Of a stretch of 6,819 bases of DNA, positions 5,695-6,819 are shown piece after piece (position 1 is the first letter of the stretch; each line of letters opens with the position of its first letter). Both the position numbers and the translations under genes were made by a program. The stretch lies in NCBI GenBank assembly GCA_021443065.1, contig JABUUR010000496.1, forward strand, positions 1 through 6,819. The letters run 5' to 3'. The notes beneath the pieces are model-generated. The model did no database searches and was not told where the DNA came from. It worked only from the letters and a program-made list of their open reading frames with translations. This DNA is from Fibrobacter sp. (GTDB lineage Bacteria > Fibrobacterota > Fibrobacteria > Fibrobacterales > Fibrobacteraceae).

Positions 5695-6091
5695 TTATCC
5701 ACGAACACTCCTGAATGTGTATAAGAATTGTTGAAATGTTGTTGAGTCCATGCTTAATAAATACATTTCTTTTGAACCGATGGACCATTCCCCAGGGCAA
5801 TTTTTACTTTCGCCACCTGTCCCGGCAAAGCAATATTACATACAAACTAAATACTGCCGAAATTTTCGCCTTTCTAACTTATTGAATGATAACAGGTTGC
5901 AAAGACACTTTTTCAAGTGACAAGAATTAAATAAAAAACGGGGTATATTCCATTTGGGAATAAATCACGCTCAAAAATTTCTTGTTTGCGGCAACAGTTG
6001 TGCCTAAAAACCACCCTGCACCGACAAATTAAATTGTGAATAAAATGTTGAAACATTCTTCGCCTGTTCAAAAATTAACAACTTATCAACA
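5695..6091. other. AT-rich DnaA-box-like cluster, candidate oriC or DnaA-regulated region
   Basis: The gap between the divergent genes (5660-6282) has no convincing gene. Its AT-rich part holds five 9-mers close to the DnaA box TTATNCACA. Perfect ones are TTATACACA (5724-5716, minus) and TTATTCACA (6043-6035, minus). One-mismatch ones are TTATCCACG (5695-5703, plus), TTATTCCCA (5963-5955, minus) and TTATCAACA (6083-6091, plus). AT-rich tracts such as 5925-5938 and 6026-6046 could unwind. No dnaA, dnaN, parAB, rnpA or rpmH gene is in the window, so origin status is unproven; the boxes could instead regulate a flanking gene. Confidence 0.35.
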
Positions 6092-6120
6092 TTCCGCGAT
6101 ACCATTCCGGGCTTATTAAA

Positions 6121-6240
6121 CTGTCATCCCGGCCACCGCGCCGGGATCCCCCTGCGTCATATAGTCCTGTCATTCCGATTATTCTCCACTGTCATCCCGG
6201 CCTAAGCCTGCCCCGGACTTGATCCGGGGAGTCGGAATCC
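6121..6240. repeat. Palindromic intergenic repeats of the CTGTCATCCCGG type
   Basis: The 14-mer CTGTCATCCCGGCC occurs at 6121-6134 and 6189-6202, with a diverged start (CTGTCATTCCG) at 6167-6177. The first unit forms ATCCCGGC/GCCGGGAT (6126-6133 with 6140-6147). The second contains CCCCGGA/TCCGGGG (6211-6217 with 6223-6229), enclosed by ATTCCGA/TCGGAAT (6172-6178 with 6232-6238). This looks like a dispersed REP-like element. It lies abruptly GC-rich between the AT-rich box cluster and the last gene. Confidence 0.7.
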
Positions 6241-6270
6241 ATCCCCACAGCCCCGGGACCCCATTTTTTT

Positions 6271-6276
6271 TATCTT
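6271..6276 (+). promoter_or_regulatory. -10-like box TATCTT just before the last gene
   Basis: TATCTT at 6271-6276 ends 6 bases before the ATG at 6283 and directly follows a run of eight T (6264-6271). There is no Shine-Dalgarno sequence. The position matches the boxes before 932 and 2185 and predicts a leaderless transcript. No clear -35 is visible. Confidence 0.35.
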
Positions 6277-6282
6277 TACCCT

Positions 6283-6819
6283 ATGTTCTTTCGCATCGCC
6301 TTTACCCTGCTTATGGCAGCCGCCCTTTCCTTTGGAGGAAACACGGACACCCTGGGCCTGTCGTTACCCGACACCCAGATGGAAATGTGGTCCAGGGCCA
6401 CCTCGCTTACCATGCAGTTGAAGTACGGCGAGGCCATGGAACTTGCAAAAAAACTCCGCACCCAAAACGAGGGCGTGGGCTGCCTCCTGGAGAACGTAGT
6501 CCGCATCAGCATTTATGACGACAAGGGCGACACCACCGCGTTAATCAAGGCCGGAAACCTCCTGGAAAAATGCGAAGCCAAGGGCCTTTGGGAGGCTTTG
6601 CGTAAATTCGAAATCGGCTACGTCCAGGGCGAAACCGGCCATTCTGTAAAAGGTGCCATGACGACCCGCTCCGCCGCCAAGATGTTCGAGGATTCCAGGG
6701 ACCAGGAAGCCCGGGCCTTCTATGCCATTTACGCCTACTACATCGACCAAAGTTTCAGTTGGGTCCCCTTCAAGTCCGACAACCGTGCCGCCCACTTGGC
6801 CGTTCTGGATTCCGCTTCC
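6283..6819 (+). CDS. Exported helical-repeat (TPR-like) protein, 3' end beyond the window
   Basis: An open frame of 179 codons runs from ATG 6283 to the window edge without a stop, so the C-terminus is missing. It begins with a signal peptide (MFFRIAFTLLMAAALSFGG, cleavage probably near residue 18-20); no lipobox is present. The rest is strongly helical, with TPR-like spacing in ATSLTMQLKYGEAMELAKKL (40-59) and in two later helix pairs (about 85-118 and 128-153, the latter with QEARAFYAIYAYYID). I recognise no named family. A periplasmic scaffold or binding role is inferred only from export and the solenoid-like pattern. Codon choice is GC-leaning, as in the 2502 gene. There is no Shine-Dalgarno sequence before the start; the -10-like box lies 6 bases upstream. 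Confidence 0.8.
   Translation, partial: MFFRIAFTLLMAAALSFGGNTDTLGLSLPDTQMEMWSRATSLTMQLKYGEAMELAKKLRTQNEGVGCLLENVVRISIYDDKGDTTALIKAGNLLEKCEAKGLWEALRKFEIGYVQGETGHSVKGAMTTRSAAKMFEDSRDQEARAFYAIYAYYIDQSFSWVPFKSDNRAAHLAVLDSAS

Noticed and set aside
5474..5800. The 108-residue version of the small minus-strand protein
   Set aside because: The extra 47 residues lie in AT-rich sequence with no ribosome site, while a perfect GGAGG precedes the internal ATG at 5659.
5736..5885. A 49-codon plus-strand frame in the divergent gap
   Set aside because: No Shine-Dalgarno sequence, no -10-like box at the usual distance, and a translation with no recognisable feature.
5944..5949. TATATT box in the gap as a promoter for a small RNA or gene
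   Set aside because: No start codon follows at the distance seen for other genes, no good -35, and no convincing downstream structure or terminator.

Overview
The window looks like chromosomal DNA of a Fibrobacter-type rumen or gut bacterium. This is inferred from protein style: a lipoprotein whose lipidated Cys is followed by a Ser-rich acidic tether, several exported proteins, GC-leaning codons and TATATT-like boxes almost touching start codons. No rRNA, tRNA, CRISPR array, transposase or phage gene is visible.

Layout. Positions 1-930 are clearly AT-rich and hold one small two-helix membrane protein (250-759), preceded by a recognisable promoter and followed by a hairpin. From 932 the base composition rises and a same-strand gene set runs to 4295. 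It contains a four-helix membrane metallophosphoesterase (932-2167), a degenerate nucleotidyltransferase-fold protein (2185-2499) and, 2 bases later, an exported TPR plus type I periplasmic-binding-fold protein with the architecture of LpoA-type penicillin-binding-protein activators (2502-4295). A strong hairpin with a T-rich tail closes this set at about 4364-4400. A lipoprotein gene with its own Shine-Dalgarno sequence follows (4422-5369). A GC-rich hairpin at 5418-5451 separates it from a convergent 61-residue acidic protein on the minus strand (5474-5659).

The 620 bases from 5660 to 6282 separate two divergent genes. The AT-rich part holds two perfect and three one-mismatch DnaA-box-like 9-mers (5695-6091), so it is a candidate replication origin or DnaA-regulated region. 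The GC-rich part (6121-6240) holds palindromic repeats of the TCATCCCGG type. The last gene (6283 to the window end) is the start of an exported helical-repeat protein and is cut by the edge.

Function. The clearest theme is the cell envelope: membrane phosphoesterase, possible peptidoglycan-synthase activator, lipoprotein and exported repeat protein. I did not find a convincing new multi-gene system. The points most worth a second look are the DnaA-box cluster, the very short leaders on three genes, the ExE-for-DxD nucleotidyltransferase, and the small acidic protein.
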